A stretch of DNA of 46,913 bases from Dehalococcoidales bacterium. Its GTDB lineage: Bacteria > Chloroflexota > Dehalococcoidia > Dehalococcoidales > Fen-1064. How positions within the stretch are numbered: the stretch's first letter is position 1; each line of letters opens with the position of its first letter. Below are positions 33,049-41,534 of this stretch, piece after piece. Below the pieces are notes generated by a model that saw only the letters and a program-made list of their open reading frames with translations, was not told the origin of the DNA and made no database searches. Made by a program: the position numbers and the translations under genes. The DNA is taken from the NCBI GenBank assembly GCA_020342155.1, contig CP070842.1, positions 348,788 to 395,700 of the forward strand, in the 5' to 3' direction.

Positions 33049-34455
33049 TCAGCGGCCTTTCTTCAGGTCGGCAGCCACATTCTGCAATGCTGCTAAAATC
33101 GTGGCATCATCCTCCGGTAGTACCGAGCGCGGGTCGAGGAGCAGACGGTCTTCACTTATCCGTCCGATTATGGGAACAGGCATATCCCGCAGCCTGGCAC
33201 TTATTATCTGCGAGATATTTACCCCTTTCTTCCTCTTACCTTGTTCACCAATGGCCACCAGTTTGGTCGGCAGGGTGCCTCCGGGCAGACTACCACCACC
33301 CACCATCGTCTCCCCATCGATCACCTCACCAAAACCATCGAGCGTCTGAGACCACAATTCGGCCCGTCGTCCGATTTCTCCCATCGGCGTCGCGATCATT
33401 CGCCACACCGGTATCTTCCTGGTGGCTTCGCCCTTCAGGTAATGGACCAGGGTAGCAATCAATGCTGCTAGCCTTATCTTGTCAATCCGCACCGCGCGGG
33501 CCATCGGATGCCGCTTTAGTTTGTCTACCAGTTGCTTCTGGCCGACGATTATACCCGCCTGAGGGCCACCCACTAGCTTGTCCCCGGAGAAGAAGGTCAC
33601 ACCGACGCCGGCAACAACGCTCTGCTGCACCATCGGTTCCGAGTCAAGCCCGAATTCGGTAGTATCCAGGAAGCAACCGCTCCCCAGGTCATCAAGGACA
33701 GTAACATTATTTCGGCTACCCACATCAACAATATCTTCCAGTGTTGCCTCGCTGACAAATCCCACCAGGCGGAAATTGCTGGAATGGACCCGCATCAGGG
33801 CGGCTGTGCGGGGCGTAATCGCCTGCTCATAGTCCGCCGCGTAAGTACAATTGGTGGTACCCACCTCGACGAGCTTGGCACCACTCTGACGCATCACATC
33901 GGGGATACGGAAGCTTCCACCAATCTCCACCGCCTGCCCGCGGGAGACAACCACCTCTTTTCGCCTGGCCAGTGCAGTCAGTCCAAGCATCACTCCTGAG
34001 GCGTTGTTGTTCACCACCAGGGCTGCCTCTGCTCCCGTAAGCTGACACAGAATGTCCTCAACATGAACATGACGGGAACCCCTCCGCCCGCTTCGCAGGT
34101 CGAACTCGAGGTTGCTATAGTCAGCAGCAACCACGGTCATCGCTTTGGTCGCCTCCTGACTTAACGGCGCCCTCCCCAGATTGGTGTGCAACAATACACC
34201 ACTGGCGTTAATGACGGGACGCAGCCGTGGCGTCTCCAGGGTCAGCAATTGGCCAGCGACGGTTTCGACAATCTCACCAAGGGCAGGAGATAGGCTTCCG
34301 CCAGCAATAGCACGTCGGGCACTATCCAGGCTCTCCCGCGCCAGACTTACCAGCAAAGAGTGCGGGTAACCGTGGCTCTCGACCAGATGCCGGATATTTT
34401 CGTGAGCAAGAACCTGGTCAACGCTGGGCAGATTTCGGAACTCGCTATTCATCAT
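33049..34455 (-). CDS. selA: Selenocysteine synthase SelA
   Basis: A 468-residue PLP enzyme that converts seryl-tRNA-Sec to selenocysteyl-tRNA with selenophosphate. The PLP lysine is about residue 293 in FFSGDKLVGGPQAG. Other family segments are INASGVLLHTNLGRAPLS (about 83-100), VVNNNASGVMLGLTALARRKEV and DDLGSGCF. Normal bacterial length. First gene of selA-selB, divergent from selD. Confidence 0.96.
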   Translation of the reverse strand: MMNSEFRNLPSVDQVLAHENIRHLVESHGYPHSLLVSLARESLDSARRAIAGGSLSPALGEIVETVAGQLLTLETPRLRPVINASGVLLHTNLGRAPLSQEATKAMTVVAADYSNLEFDLRSGRRGSRHVHVEDILCQLTGAEAALVVNNNASGVMLGLTALARRKEVVVSRGQAVEIGGSFRIPDVMRQSGAKLVEVGTTNCTYAADYEQAITPRTAALMRVHSSNFRLVGFVSEATLEDIVDVGSRNNVTVLDDLGSGCFLDTTEFGLDSEPMVQQSVVAGVGVTFFSGDKLVGGPQAGIIVGQKQLVDKLKRHPMARAVRIDKIRLAALIATLVHYLKGEATRKIPVWRMIATPMGEIGRRAELWSQTLDGFGEVIDGETMVGGGSLPGGTLPTKLVAIGEQGKRKKGVNISQIISARLRDMPVPIIGRISEDRLLLDPRSVLPEDDATILAALQNVAADLKKGR

Positions 34456-34462
34456 CTCACGT

Positions 34463-34490
34463 ATTCTACAATATTCAGCACCGATTTCAA
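34463..34490 (-). promoter_or_regulatory. Possible selA-selB promoter
   Basis: On the minus strand TTGAAA (34490-34485), a 16-base spacer and TAGAAT (34468-34463). The ATG of selA lies only eight bases beyond the -10, so the message would be almost leaderless or start at an internal codon. Tentative. Confidence 0.3.
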
Positions 34491-34507
34491 AGCTAACATA
34501 CAGGCTT

Positions 34508-34537
34508 TTGATTTGGCAATCAAGATAATGCTACAAT
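34508..34537 (+). promoter_or_regulatory. selD promoter with inverted repeat
   Basis: TTGATT (34508-34513), an 18-base spacer and TACAAT (34532-34537). The -35 is one arm of the perfect inverted repeat TTGATT-TGGC-AATCAA (34508-34523), a plausible operator. The arm spacing does not match the FNR consensus (TTGAT-N4-ATCAA). Confidence 0.4.
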
Positions 34538-34571
34538 GCAGGCTGAATCATCCTTTTCACAGGAGAACCGG

Positions 34572-35630
34572 ATGGACGAAGTGATACGCCCACGCCTAAC
34601 GGAAACTGTTAAGGGAGCGGGCTGAGCCTCGAAGATAGGTCCGGGAGACCTATACCCAGCCCTGCGTAATCTGCCCCTTATATCAGACTCAAACGTCATT
34701 TCAGGCATGGAGAACCTGGATGATGCCGGTGTTTATAAGCTATCGGATAACGTAGCGCTTATCCAAACGATTGACTTCTTCACCCCGATAGTGGATGACG
34801 CCTATATGTTCGGGCAGATTGCCGTCGCTAACGCTCTCAGTGACGTTTATGCCATGGGTGGCAGACCACTGACGGCAATGAACATTCTGTGCTTCCCGAT
34901 GAAGACCCTGGGTGCCTCCGTCCTGGAGGATATCCTCAGGGGTGGAATGGACAAGATACACGAGGCTGAAGTGGTGCTCATTGGTGGGCACAGTGTCGAT
35001 GATGACGAGCTTAAGTATGGTCTCTCAGTTACCGGTACTGTGTCTCCTGAGAGGCTGATAACTAACAGTGGTGCCAGAGTTGGTGACCGTTTGATTCTGA
35101 CCAAGCCACTGGGCACTGGTATTATCAATACCGCCATCAAGGCTGGCCTTGTCAGTGACGACCTTATCGAAAGGGTATCAAAGAGTATGGCTACCCTGAA
35201 CCGGAACGCTGCAGAGTTGATGCTGGAAGTTGGTGTCCATGCCTGTACAGATATTACCGGCTTCGGCTTGCTAGGTCATGCTGCCCAGATGGCGGAACGA
35301 AGCCAGGTGGCACTGGAGTTTCACCTGGAGTCGATCCCCTACTTTTCGGAGGTAACCGGCTTCGCTCAACAAGGGCTCTGCCCAGGCGGGCTATTCCGCA
35401 ATAAGGACTATTATAAAGACAGGGTGCAATTTCCCGACGAAATACCAGAACACATGCAGAACATTCTGTTTGATGCCCAAACATCGGGCGGTTTGTTAAT
35501 ATGCCTGGAGCCAGCTAAGGCAAAAACACTGCTGGCCGGATTGCGAGATGCTGGCATAACCGAGGCATCTACTGTCGGTGGAGTGGTTAGAGGAGAAGAG
35601 GGGTCGATTACAGTTAGAAAGTCAGCGTAA
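34572..35630 (+). CDS. selD: Selenophosphate synthetase SelD, itself a selenoprotein (Sec18)
   Basis: Read from ATG 34572 (AGGAG about ten bases upstream) through TGA 34623-34625, the product has 352 residues. The N-terminus is LTETVKGAG-U-ASKIGPGDL, which aligns with the Cys17/Lys20 active site of E. coli SelD; here Sec18 and Lys21. Later AIRS-family segments follow: IQTIDFFTPIVDDAYMFGQIAVANALSDVYAMGG, GGHSVDDDELKYGL and TDITGFGLLGHA. It makes selenophosphate from selenide and ATP. A frame beginning at 34707 would lack the catalytic residue and the ATP-binding N-terminus. Sec-containing SelD is known in many bacteria. Confidence 0.95.
34623..34653 (+). promoter_or_regulatory. SECIS hairpin of selD
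   Basis: After the TGA, AUAGGUC (34635-34641) pairs perfectly with GACCUAU (34647-34653) around the loop CGGGA. The loop has G at its second position, 20-24 bases from the U of UGA. It is a clear bacterial SECIS-like stem. Confidence 0.75.
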
Positions 35631-35646
35631 TCAGGCACCAGGTAAG

Positions 35647-35675
35647 TTGACAATTCCGTGCCTAAGGTATATTCT
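35647..35675 (+). promoter_or_regulatory. Promoter-like sequence between selD and the hydrogenase genes
   Basis: TTGACA (35647-35652), a 17-base spacer and TATTCT (35670-35675). It could drive the hydrogenase operon with a leader of about 220 bases. A 41-codon frame (35686-35811, MSCPFSAKEC...) starts right at the predicted start point but has no ribosome site and no recognisable features; it is not called. Confidence 0.4.
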
Positions 35676-35820
35676 ACTTATAGCAATGTCTTGTCCTTTT
35701 AGCGCAAAGGAATGCTTACTGCTGTACCCTGACAACAGGGAGCATACCCACTTTATCCCGAAAGCTGAGAAGTCCACTGTATCATCCGACGCCCTACCAA
35801 CATGGGTATAGATGGTGCAC

Positions 35821-35836
35821 GTTGTGATAACACAAC
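35821..35836. promoter_or_regulatory. Perfect inverted repeat upstream of the hydrogenase operon
   Basis: GTTGTGATAACACAAC: six-base arms around ATAA, 64 bases before the small-subunit start. It resembles a dimeric regulator site of the CRP/FNR or GntR kind without matching a named consensus exactly. Confidence 0.4.
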
Positions 35837-35899
35837 TAGTCCAGTAGGCATGCCAGCGCGAAATAGTGTAGCTAGTAATATAAAAGTGAGGAGGAGTTT

Positions 35900-36784
35900 A
35901 TGGCAACTGCGAAAACAGTGGAAATTCCAGTAATCTGGCTGCAGTGTGCTACCTGCACCGGTTGCTCCGTTTCCGTGCTCAACTCGGTCAGCCCCACCAT
36001 CAAGAATGTGCTGGTCGACGAAGTTATTCCGGGCAGGCACATCAACCTCAGATTTCATGCAACCGTAATGGCCGGAGCCGGTGACGCGGTTATCGAAGAG
36101 ATGGAGTCGACTGCCCAGAATGAAAAGGGTAAGTATATCTTGGTAGTAGAGGGTGCAATACCCACCAGCGGGACTGGCAAAGAGTATGGCTCTATCGGTG
36201 AACACAATGAAGAGCCAGTCTCCATGATCGACCGGGTAGAGTCGCTGGGAAGGGATGCCCTGGCAGTTATTGCTCTGGGTACCTGTGCTGCTTTCGGAGG
36301 AATCGCTGCTGGTGAGCCCAATCCTTCCGGGTGCATCGGTGTCGGTGAGCTTTTTAGACGGCTGAATGTCACCACTCCGCTAGTCAATATTCCCGGCTGC
36401 GCACCTCACCCCGACTGGTTCGTTGGAATGGTAGCCAGTGTCTTACTGGCTGGACTACCCGGTCCTGAAGACGTGGATGAACACGGCCGCCCCAAGGCCT
36501 TCTACGGCAACCTGATACATGAGAACTGCCCCCGCCGCGCCTATTTCGATGAGGGTAAGTTCGCTAAAGCCTTTAGTGAACCCGGTTGCCTCAATGAACT
36601 GGGATGTAAGGGGCCAGTGACAAGTGCTGACTGTCCGACACGACACTGGAATAATGGCGTCAACTGGTGCATCGGTAGTGGGTCTCCCTGTATCGGTTGT
36701 GTCGAACCCGGCTTCCCAGACCAGCTCGCGCCGTTCTACCAAAAACTGACAGAGGAAGCGTTGCCGAACATCGGCAGCAAGTAG
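35900..36784 (+). CDS. [NiFe] hydrogenase small subunit, lacking a Tat signal
   Basis: A 294-residue FeS subunit. The proximal-cluster ligands are CATCTGC (Cys19, Cys22), the GTCAAFGG Cys and PGCAPHPDW. The distal-cluster part is HENCPRRAYFDEGKFA with LNELGCKGP. The medial-cluster part is NWCIGSGSPCIGC. This is the layout of group 1 uptake hydrogenases, carrying electrons from the NiFe site. The start MATAKTVEIPVIWLQ has no twin-arginine signal, and in-frame stops lie just upstream, so the enzyme should stay in the cytoplasm. Strong GAGGAGG site. First gene of hydrogenase-protease-metV-metF. Confidence 0.93.
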   Translation: MATAKTVEIPVIWLQCATCTGCSVSVLNSVSPTIKNVLVDEVIPGRHINLRFHATVMAGAGDAVIEEMESTAQNEKGKYILVVEGAIPTSGTGKEYGSIGEHNEEPVSMIDRVESLGRDALAVIALGTCAAFGGIAAGEPNPSGCIGVGELFRRLNVTTPLVNIPGCAPHPDWFVGMVASVLLAGLPGPEDVDEHGRPKAFYGNLIHENCPRRAYFDEGKFAKAFSEPGCLNELGCKGPVTSADCPTRHWNNGVNWCIGSGSPCIGCVEPGFPDQLAPFYQKLTEEALPNIGSK

Positions 36785-36798
36785 AGGAGGTTTGATCG

Positions 36799-38358
36799 TT
36801 GGGTAAGATTATAATTGATCCGGTAACACGTATCGAAGGTCACCTCAAGATAGAAGCTGTGACGGAAAACGGTGTAGTTAAGGAAACCCGGAGTACCGGT
36901 TCTCTTTTCCGCGGTATAGAACTCATCTTAAGAGGCAGAGACCCCCGTGATGCACAAAGGTACGTCCAGCGTATCTGTGGTGTCTGTCCCACTAGCCATT
37001 CAATGGCTGCCACTCTTAATCTGGACAGCGCCTTTGGTGTTGATGGCAAGATACCTGACAACGGCCGGCTGTTGCGTAATCTGATTCTGGGTGCCGCCCA
37101 CCTTGCCGACCACATCCTGCATTTCTATCACTTGTGTGCTCTCGACTACGTTGATGTCACCAAAGTAGTAAAATATGAGGGCAATAACTCCGCCTTGAAC
37201 TCAGTGAAAGCATTCATCCAGCGAGGAGAACTGGGGCCTTTCGTACCCCGGTATGAAGGAGATTACCGTCTCCCTGACGAGATTGACCAGCAGGCAGTAG
37301 CTCACTACGTACAAGCGCTCGAAATACGACGCAAGGGGCAGGAAATGCTCTCCATCTTCGGTGGGAAAATGCCGCACAACTGTGCTATTATGCCTGGCGG
37401 CGTCACCGAGGTACCTACTGTTGATAAAATCGCTTCCTTCCTGTGGCGACTCAACGAAATCAGGGACTTCATTGATAATGTCTATATCCCCGATGTCCTG
37501 GCAGTAGCCGGGGTCTACAGCGACTACTTTGAGATTGGACAGGGCTGCGGAAATCTTCTCTCCTACGGCAGTTTCGACCTGGAAACCAGCGAGACCGACC
37601 TGACAAAGCGTCAGAGACTGCTCAAGCAGGGAACGGTCTCCACTGACCTGAAGTTGGGAGAGGTTGATACCAGTAAAATAACAGAGGCTGTCAAACACTC
37701 ATGGTATGATGATAGCACCGGTGGCCTGCATCCCTCTCATGGAGATACCAGACCTCAACCAGGTAAGGAAGGAGCCTATTCCTGGCTCAAGTCCCCGCGG
37801 TATGGGGGTAAAGTCTATGAGGTTGGCCCACTGGCACGGGTAGCCGTTACTTATGTTGCCGGCAATCCCACTGTTAAGACTCTGGTCGATTCAGTGCTAT
37901 CCCACTTCAACGCACCACCGGCTGCCTTATTCTCTGTACTCGGTCGCCACGCGGCACGGGCCCTGTACACCAAATTGGTGGCTGACACCATGCCCGAATG
38001 GCTGTTACAGCTCAAACCCGGAGAGCCTGTCTACGTAGACTACGAGATTCCCGATGAGTCTACTGGTATGGGACTTGTGGATGCCGCACGAGGCGCTCTG
38101 GGACACTGGGTAGAGATTAAAGACCAGAAGATAGCCAATTACCAGTGTGTTGTACCCAGTACCTGGAACTTCAGCCCCAGAGATAATGATGGGCAACCAG
38201 GTCCTGTAGAGCAAGCTATCACGGGGACAAAAATCAAGGATGAGTCCAATCCGGTGGAGATAGTGAGGATAGTCAGGTCGATGGACCCCTGTATTGCCTG
38301 TGCTGTCCACCTGGTAACACCTAAAGGAAGAGATCTGGGCGAGTTTCGCATATGTTGA
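36799..38358 (+). CDS. [NiFe] hydrogenase large subunit
   Basis: A 519-residue catalytic subunit that splits or forms H2. The NiFe ligands are in RICGVCPTSHS (Cys60, Cys63) and DPCIACAVH (Cys498, Cys501). The 15 residues after His504 (from LVTPKG) are the peptide removed by the maturation protease. Group 1-like sequence overall (GHLKIEAV, CPTSHSMAA). The motif has Cys, not Sec, at the NiFeSe position. TTG start nine bases after GAGGAGG. Confidence 0.94.
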   Translation: MGKIIIDPVTRIEGHLKIEAVTENGVVKETRSTGSLFRGIELILRGRDPRDAQRYVQRICGVCPTSHSMAATLNLDSAFGVDGKIPDNGRLLRNLILGAAHLADHILHFYHLCALDYVDVTKVVKYEGNNSALNSVKAFIQRGELGPFVPRYEGDYRLPDEIDQQAVAHYVQALEIRRKGQEMLSIFGGKMPHNCAIMPGGVTEVPTVDKIASFLWRLNEIRDFIDNVYIPDVLAVAGVYSDYFEIGQGCGNLLSYGSFDLETSETDLTKRQRLLKQGTVSTDLKLGEVDTSKITEAVKHSWYDDSTGGLHPSHGDTRPQPGKEGAYSWLKSPRYGGKVYEVGPLARVAVTYVAGNPTVKTLVDSVLSHFNAPPAALFSVLGRHAARALYTKLVADTMPEWLLQLKPGEPVYVDYEIPDESTGMGLVDAARGALGHWVEIKDQKIANYQCVVPSTWNFSPRDNDGQPGPVEQAITGTKIKDESNPVEIVRIVRSMDPCIACAVHLVTPKGRDLGEFRIC

Positions 38359-38374
38359 TAGGAGTAGAATTCCG

Positions 38375-38878
38375 ATGACGACAATCACCCACCCGGCCAA
38401 GGTTATCGTGCTCGGTATGGGCAACCTGCTCTTGAGAGACGAAGGGATCGGCGTCCACGTAGCCAATGCCTTACAGAGTAGTCCCATGTCCGTTGACGTT
38501 AATCTTGAGGTGATTGATGGAGGAACCTTACCCGATGCCGTCCTGTCTCTGGATACGGCTGACAAACTAATCGTCGTCGATGCCGTACAGACAGGAGGTG
38601 AGCCGGGTGCCATCTACAGGTTCCGTCCCGAAGATATTGACCTTGATGAGATTACCGTCACATCGCTGCATCAGATTAGTCTACTCGAAAACCTGTGGCT
38701 AATGGAGCGATTTGGAGACGGACCGAAAAATGTAGTCATCATTGGTGTAGAACCCGAAGACATTAGCTGGGGACTTGAGCTATCGGAAAAGATACAACAG
38801 CGAATCCCCCAGATTGTCAGGATAGTCCTGGAAGAAATCAATTCCACGAGTCCTGACGGGCCCGAGAAAGGAGAGTAA
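38375..38878 (+). CDS. Hydrogenase maturation protease (HybD/HycI family)
   Basis: A 167-residue endopeptidase that trims the C-terminus of the large subunit after Ni insertion. Characteristic segments are VLGMGNLLLRDEGIGVHV (about 10-27, nickel-sensing Glu/Asp), IDGGTLPDAV (about 48) and VVDAVQTGGEPGAIYRF, with HQISLLE near residue 99. It lies 16 bases after the large-subunit stop, whose tail it should process. Confidence 0.93.
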   Translation: MTTITHPAKVIVLGMGNLLLRDEGIGVHVANALQSSPMSVDVNLEVIDGGTLPDAVLSLDTADKLIVVDAVQTGGEPGAIYRFRPEDIDLDEITVTSLHQISLLENLWLMERFGDGPKNVVIIGVEPEDISWGLELSEKIQQRIPQIVRIVLEEINSTSPDGPEKGE

Positions 38879-38882
38879 TGAG

Positions 38883-39575
38883 ATGATAATATCCGAGTCA
38901 AAACCTTTCCCAGAAATCCTGAAATCATTAGAAGGAGACCAGCGTATCTTCATAGTCGGCTGCAAGGGCTGTGCCGAAGCCTGTCAAACGGGTGGCGAAG
39001 CCCAAGTCCTGGAGATGGTAAAACAGCTGCAGCAGGAAGGTAAGATAGTAGTTGGACACAGCGTGCTTGACTTTCTGTGCGACAAAGCCCTGGTCAAGTT
39101 CAAGCTGAAGCCCCATGAAGATGCCATTGTATCCGCCGATTCCCTTCTGATTATGACCTGTGGCATCGGTGTACAGGCAACGGCAGCTGTAGTCGACAAG
39201 GTAACTCACCCGGGTTGCAATGTCGTCAATGTTGGCGGCTCCCGCGGGGAGTGGCGTGGCGACGAGCGCTGCCTGGAGTGTGGAGACTGCCTGCTGGACT
39301 ATACCGGTGGTATCTGCCCAATGACAGCCTGCACCAAGAGTCTAATAAATGGACCCTGTGGCGGTACCAAGGACGGCAAGTGTGAATTCGAACCGGAGAC
39401 TCGCGATTGTGGCTGGCACCTGATTTATGAACGGCTGAAGAAGCTGGGCAACCTGGACAGGATGAAAGTTACTCTCGACCCGAAGGACTATAGCAAGATG
39501 CGACCACCCGAAAATCTGAGGTCTACGATAATGTGGGCCCTGGAACGGAAGGAGAAGGAGGCCTCTGCAAAATGA
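38883..39575 (+). CDS. metV: MetV: methylenetetrahydrofolate reductase C-terminal-domain (zinc/FeS) subunit
   Basis: A 230-residue protein with a Cys-rich layout: GCKGCAEACQTGGE (about 26-39), CGIGVQATA, then CLECGDCLLDYTGGICPMTACTKSLINGPCGG (about 136-168) and KCEFEPETRDCGW. This is the MetV family that pairs with MetF in acetogens and other Wood-Ljungdahl organisms. It is thought to feed electrons to the flavin of MetF. Its stop overlaps the start of metF (ATGA). Confidence 0.9.
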   Translation: MIISESKPFPEILKSLEGDQRIFIVGCKGCAEACQTGGEAQVLEMVKQLQQEGKIVVGHSVLDFLCDKALVKFKLKPHEDAIVSADSLLIMTCGIGVQATAAVVDKVTHPGCNVVNVGGSRGEWRGDERCLECGDCLLDYTGGICPMTACTKSLINGPCGGTKDGKCEFEPETRDCGWHLIYERLKKLGNLDRMKVTLDPKDYSKMRPPENLRSTIMWALERKEKEASAK

Positions 39576-40438
39576 CTATTGCTGAACTAGCGAAACAGGG
39601 TAAGTTTGTCATTACTGCTGAAGTCGGTCCACCGAAAGGTGTCGACATTACGGAGATGCTGGAAAACGCCGAGTTGATGCGCGGTAAGGTTGATGCTATC
39701 AATATCACTGACCAGCAGAGCTCCGTAATGAGGCTGGGCTCCCTACCCGTCTGCCGCTTGCTCATAGAAAGGGACCTGGAACCCGTTTTCCAGATGACCT
39801 GTCGTGACCGGAACCGTATCGCGCTTCAATCCGACCTTCTTGGTGCTTATACTCTCGGCGTCAAGAATGTCCTTTGCCTTACCGGTGACTTCATCGCTCT
39901 CGGTGACCACCCGCAGGCCAAGGCGGTTTTCGACCTCGACTCTGTCTCCTTACTACGCGCCGCCAAAGAACTGGAGCAGGGAAAAGACCTTGCCGGAAAT
40001 GAGCTTGCAGGCACTCCCAACTTCTGCCTCGGTGCCGTTGTTACTCCTGGGGCCGACCCATTAGAACCCCAGCTTATCAAGCTGGAAAAGAAGGTCAAAG
40101 CCGGGGCGCAGTTCATCCAGACACAAGCTGTTTACGAACCTGAGAAATTCGAGACCTTCATGAAGGCAGTGGCCCACCTCAACGTACCGATTCTGGCAGG
40201 TATTATACCACTGAGGTCTGCCGGTATGGCCCGGTTCATGAACGCGAACGTCGCCGGCGTACATGTGCCGGATAACCTTGTCGAGGAGATGGAGAAGGCA
40301 GAAAAAAGGATGCAGAAGGGCGTTGAGATTGCTGCCCGCCTTATCAAGGACATGAAGTCGATGTGTCAGGGTGTGCACATCATGGCCATCGGTATGGAGA
40401 AGCGTGTTCCCCAGGTTATTGAGGCGGCTGGACTCTGA
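39572..40438 (+). CDS. metF: 5,10-methylenetetrahydrofolate reductase
   Basis: A 288-residue TIM-barrel flavoenzyme that reduces methylene-THF to methyl-THF. It has FVITAEVGPPKGVDI near the start, then VDAINITDQQSS, LCLTGDFIALGDHP, KAGAQFIQTQAVYEPEKF (about 163-180) and PILAGIIPLRSAGMARFMN. The start is ATG 39572 in the overlap with metV, with AAGGAGG upstream; a longer frame from 39533 lies inside metV and is rejected. Pairing with MetV suggests the ferredoxin- or partner-driven type rather than a simple NADH enzyme. Confidence 0.92.
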   Translation: MTIAELAKQGKFVITAEVGPPKGVDITEMLENAELMRGKVDAINITDQQSSVMRLGSLPVCRLLIERDLEPVFQMTCRDRNRIALQSDLLGAYTLGVKNVLCLTGDFIALGDHPQAKAVFDLDSVSLLRAAKELEQGKDLAGNELAGTPNFCLGAVVTPGADPLEPQLIKLEKKVKAGAQFIQTQAVYEPEKFETFMKAVAHLNVPILAGIIPLRSAGMARFMNANVAGVHVPDNLVEEMEKAEKRMQKGVEIAARLIKDMKSMCQGVHIMAIGMEKRVPQVIEAAGL

Positions 40439-40469
40439 CCTTCTTTGTATTTTAAATATCAGATTACAA

Positions 40470-40497
40470 AAAAGGCGGTGTTTCATCACCGCCTTTT
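40470..40497. terminator. Bidirectional intrinsic terminator between metF and hypE
   Basis: AAAAGGCGGTG (40470-40480) pairs with CACCGCCTTTT (40487-40497) around TTTCAT. Because the stem is flanked by A and T runs, it can end both the plus-strand hydrogenase-met transcript and the minus-strand hyp transcript. Confidence 0.85.
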
Positions 40498-40526
40498 CTA
40501 TTAGGCCAGAGGTGTACCCTACTCAG

Positions 40527-41534
40527 CTAGCATATCCTGGGTAGTAGCTCCCCGACCAGCATATCTACTATCCGGGAAGCTCCAAGGCCAGTCTTCATGA
40601 CTACTCGGCCGGGATGTTCGGCTACTACCTCCCCGATGATGATGGCCTGTTTTCCGTAAGGGTTCTTGTGCATTATGTCAATCACAGTTTTTGCTTCAGC
40701 CCCTGGAACAACCGCCACCAGCTTCCCTTCATTGGCAACATAGAGTGGTTCCAGACCAAGTAATTCACAGGCAGCCCGGACTCCTTCACGAACCGGAATC
40801 TTCTCTTCTTCTATCCTGATACCCACCTTCGACTGCCGGGCAAGCTCATTAAGGGTACTGGCCAACCCACCCCTAGTAGGGTCACGCAGGCAGTGAATCT
40901 GGTCACTTACCCCCAGTATATCAGCTACTAGACTGTGTAAAGGAGCACAATCGCTCCCCACCGGAGAAGAGAATTCCAGTCCTTCACGCTGGCTCATCAC
41001 AGCGATACCGTGGTCACCAATAGTACCGCTCAGGATTATACTATCACCCGGCTTAGCCTTAGAACCGGAGATGTCCACTCCCGGAGGTACCACTCCGATA
41101 CCGCTGGTATTGATAAAGAGCCTGTCGGCATTACCACGATTCACCACCTTGGTATCCCCGGTGACCACGTTAACCCCGGCCTCTTCTGCTGCCTTCTTGA
41201 CCGAGGCCATAACTCTCTGTAAATCGTCCAGCGGCAAACCTTCCTCGATGATAAGCGACAGGCTCAGGTATAGTGGAACCGCTCCGCTCATGGCAAGGTC
41301 ATTTATCGTACCGCAAACGGCCAGCTTACCGATGTCTCCCCCGGGAAAGAAAATGGGACTGACCACATAGCTATCGGTAGTAAAGGCGAGCCGACCCTCT
41401 ATTTGAAAGACAGCGGAATCATCCAGCTTATCAAGCAGCTTGTTGTCGAATAGCGGTAAAAAAGACTCTATCAGGTCATGGCTCAGCTTGCCACCGCTAC
41501 CGTGGGCGAGTAGAATCCTATCATCCGTTCCCAT
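40527..41534 (-). CDS. hypE: Hydrogenase maturation protein HypE
   Basis: A 335-residue AIRS-family enzyme that dehydrates the carbamoyl group on its C-terminal Cys to a cyanide ligand. The start MGTDDRILLAHGSGGKLSHDL and the end LLPRIC (catalytic Cys last) are diagnostic. Other segments are VCGTINDLAMSGAVPLYLS, VVTGDTKVV and LRDPTRGGLASTLNE. The start is set at ATG 41534, overlapping hypD by 14 bases; the longer frame to 41726 would lie inside hypD. Related in fold to SelD but clearly HypE by its ends. Confidence 0.95.
   Translation of the reverse strand: MGTDDRILLAHGSGGKLSHDLIESFLPLFDNKLLDKLDDSAVFQIEGRLAFTTDSYVVSPIFFPGGDIGKLAVCGTINDLAMSGAVPLYLSLSLIIEEGLPLDDLQRVMASVKKAAEEAGVNVVTGDTKVVNRGNADRLFINTSGIGVVPPGVDISGSKAKPGDSIILSGTIGDHGIAVMSQREGLEFSSPVGSDCAPLHSLVADILGVSDQIHCLRDPTRGGLASTLNELARQSKVGIRIEEEKIPVREGVRAACELLGLEPLYVANEGKLVAVVPGAEAKTVIDIMHKNPYGKQAIIIGEVVAEHPGRVVMKTGLGASRIVDMLVGELLPRIC

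Noticed and set aside
34508..34523. An FNR site before selD
   Set aside because: The arms TTGATT/AATCAA look similar, but TTGAT and ATCAA are six bases apart rather than the four of the FNR consensus.
34707..35630. A truncated SelD starting at 34707
   Set aside because: The missing 45 residues are present upstream in the same frame across a TGA at the known Cys/Sec site.
35686..35811. A 41-codon frame (MSCPFSAKEC...) between selD and the hydrogenase
   Set aside because: No ribosome site, no recognisable domain and ordinary chance length; only the promoter just before it is suggestive.
36799..38358. A [NiFeSe] hydrogenase
   Set aside because: The C-terminal motif has Cys (DPCIAC), encoded by TGT, at the position that is Sec in NiFeSe enzymes, and there is no in-frame TGA.
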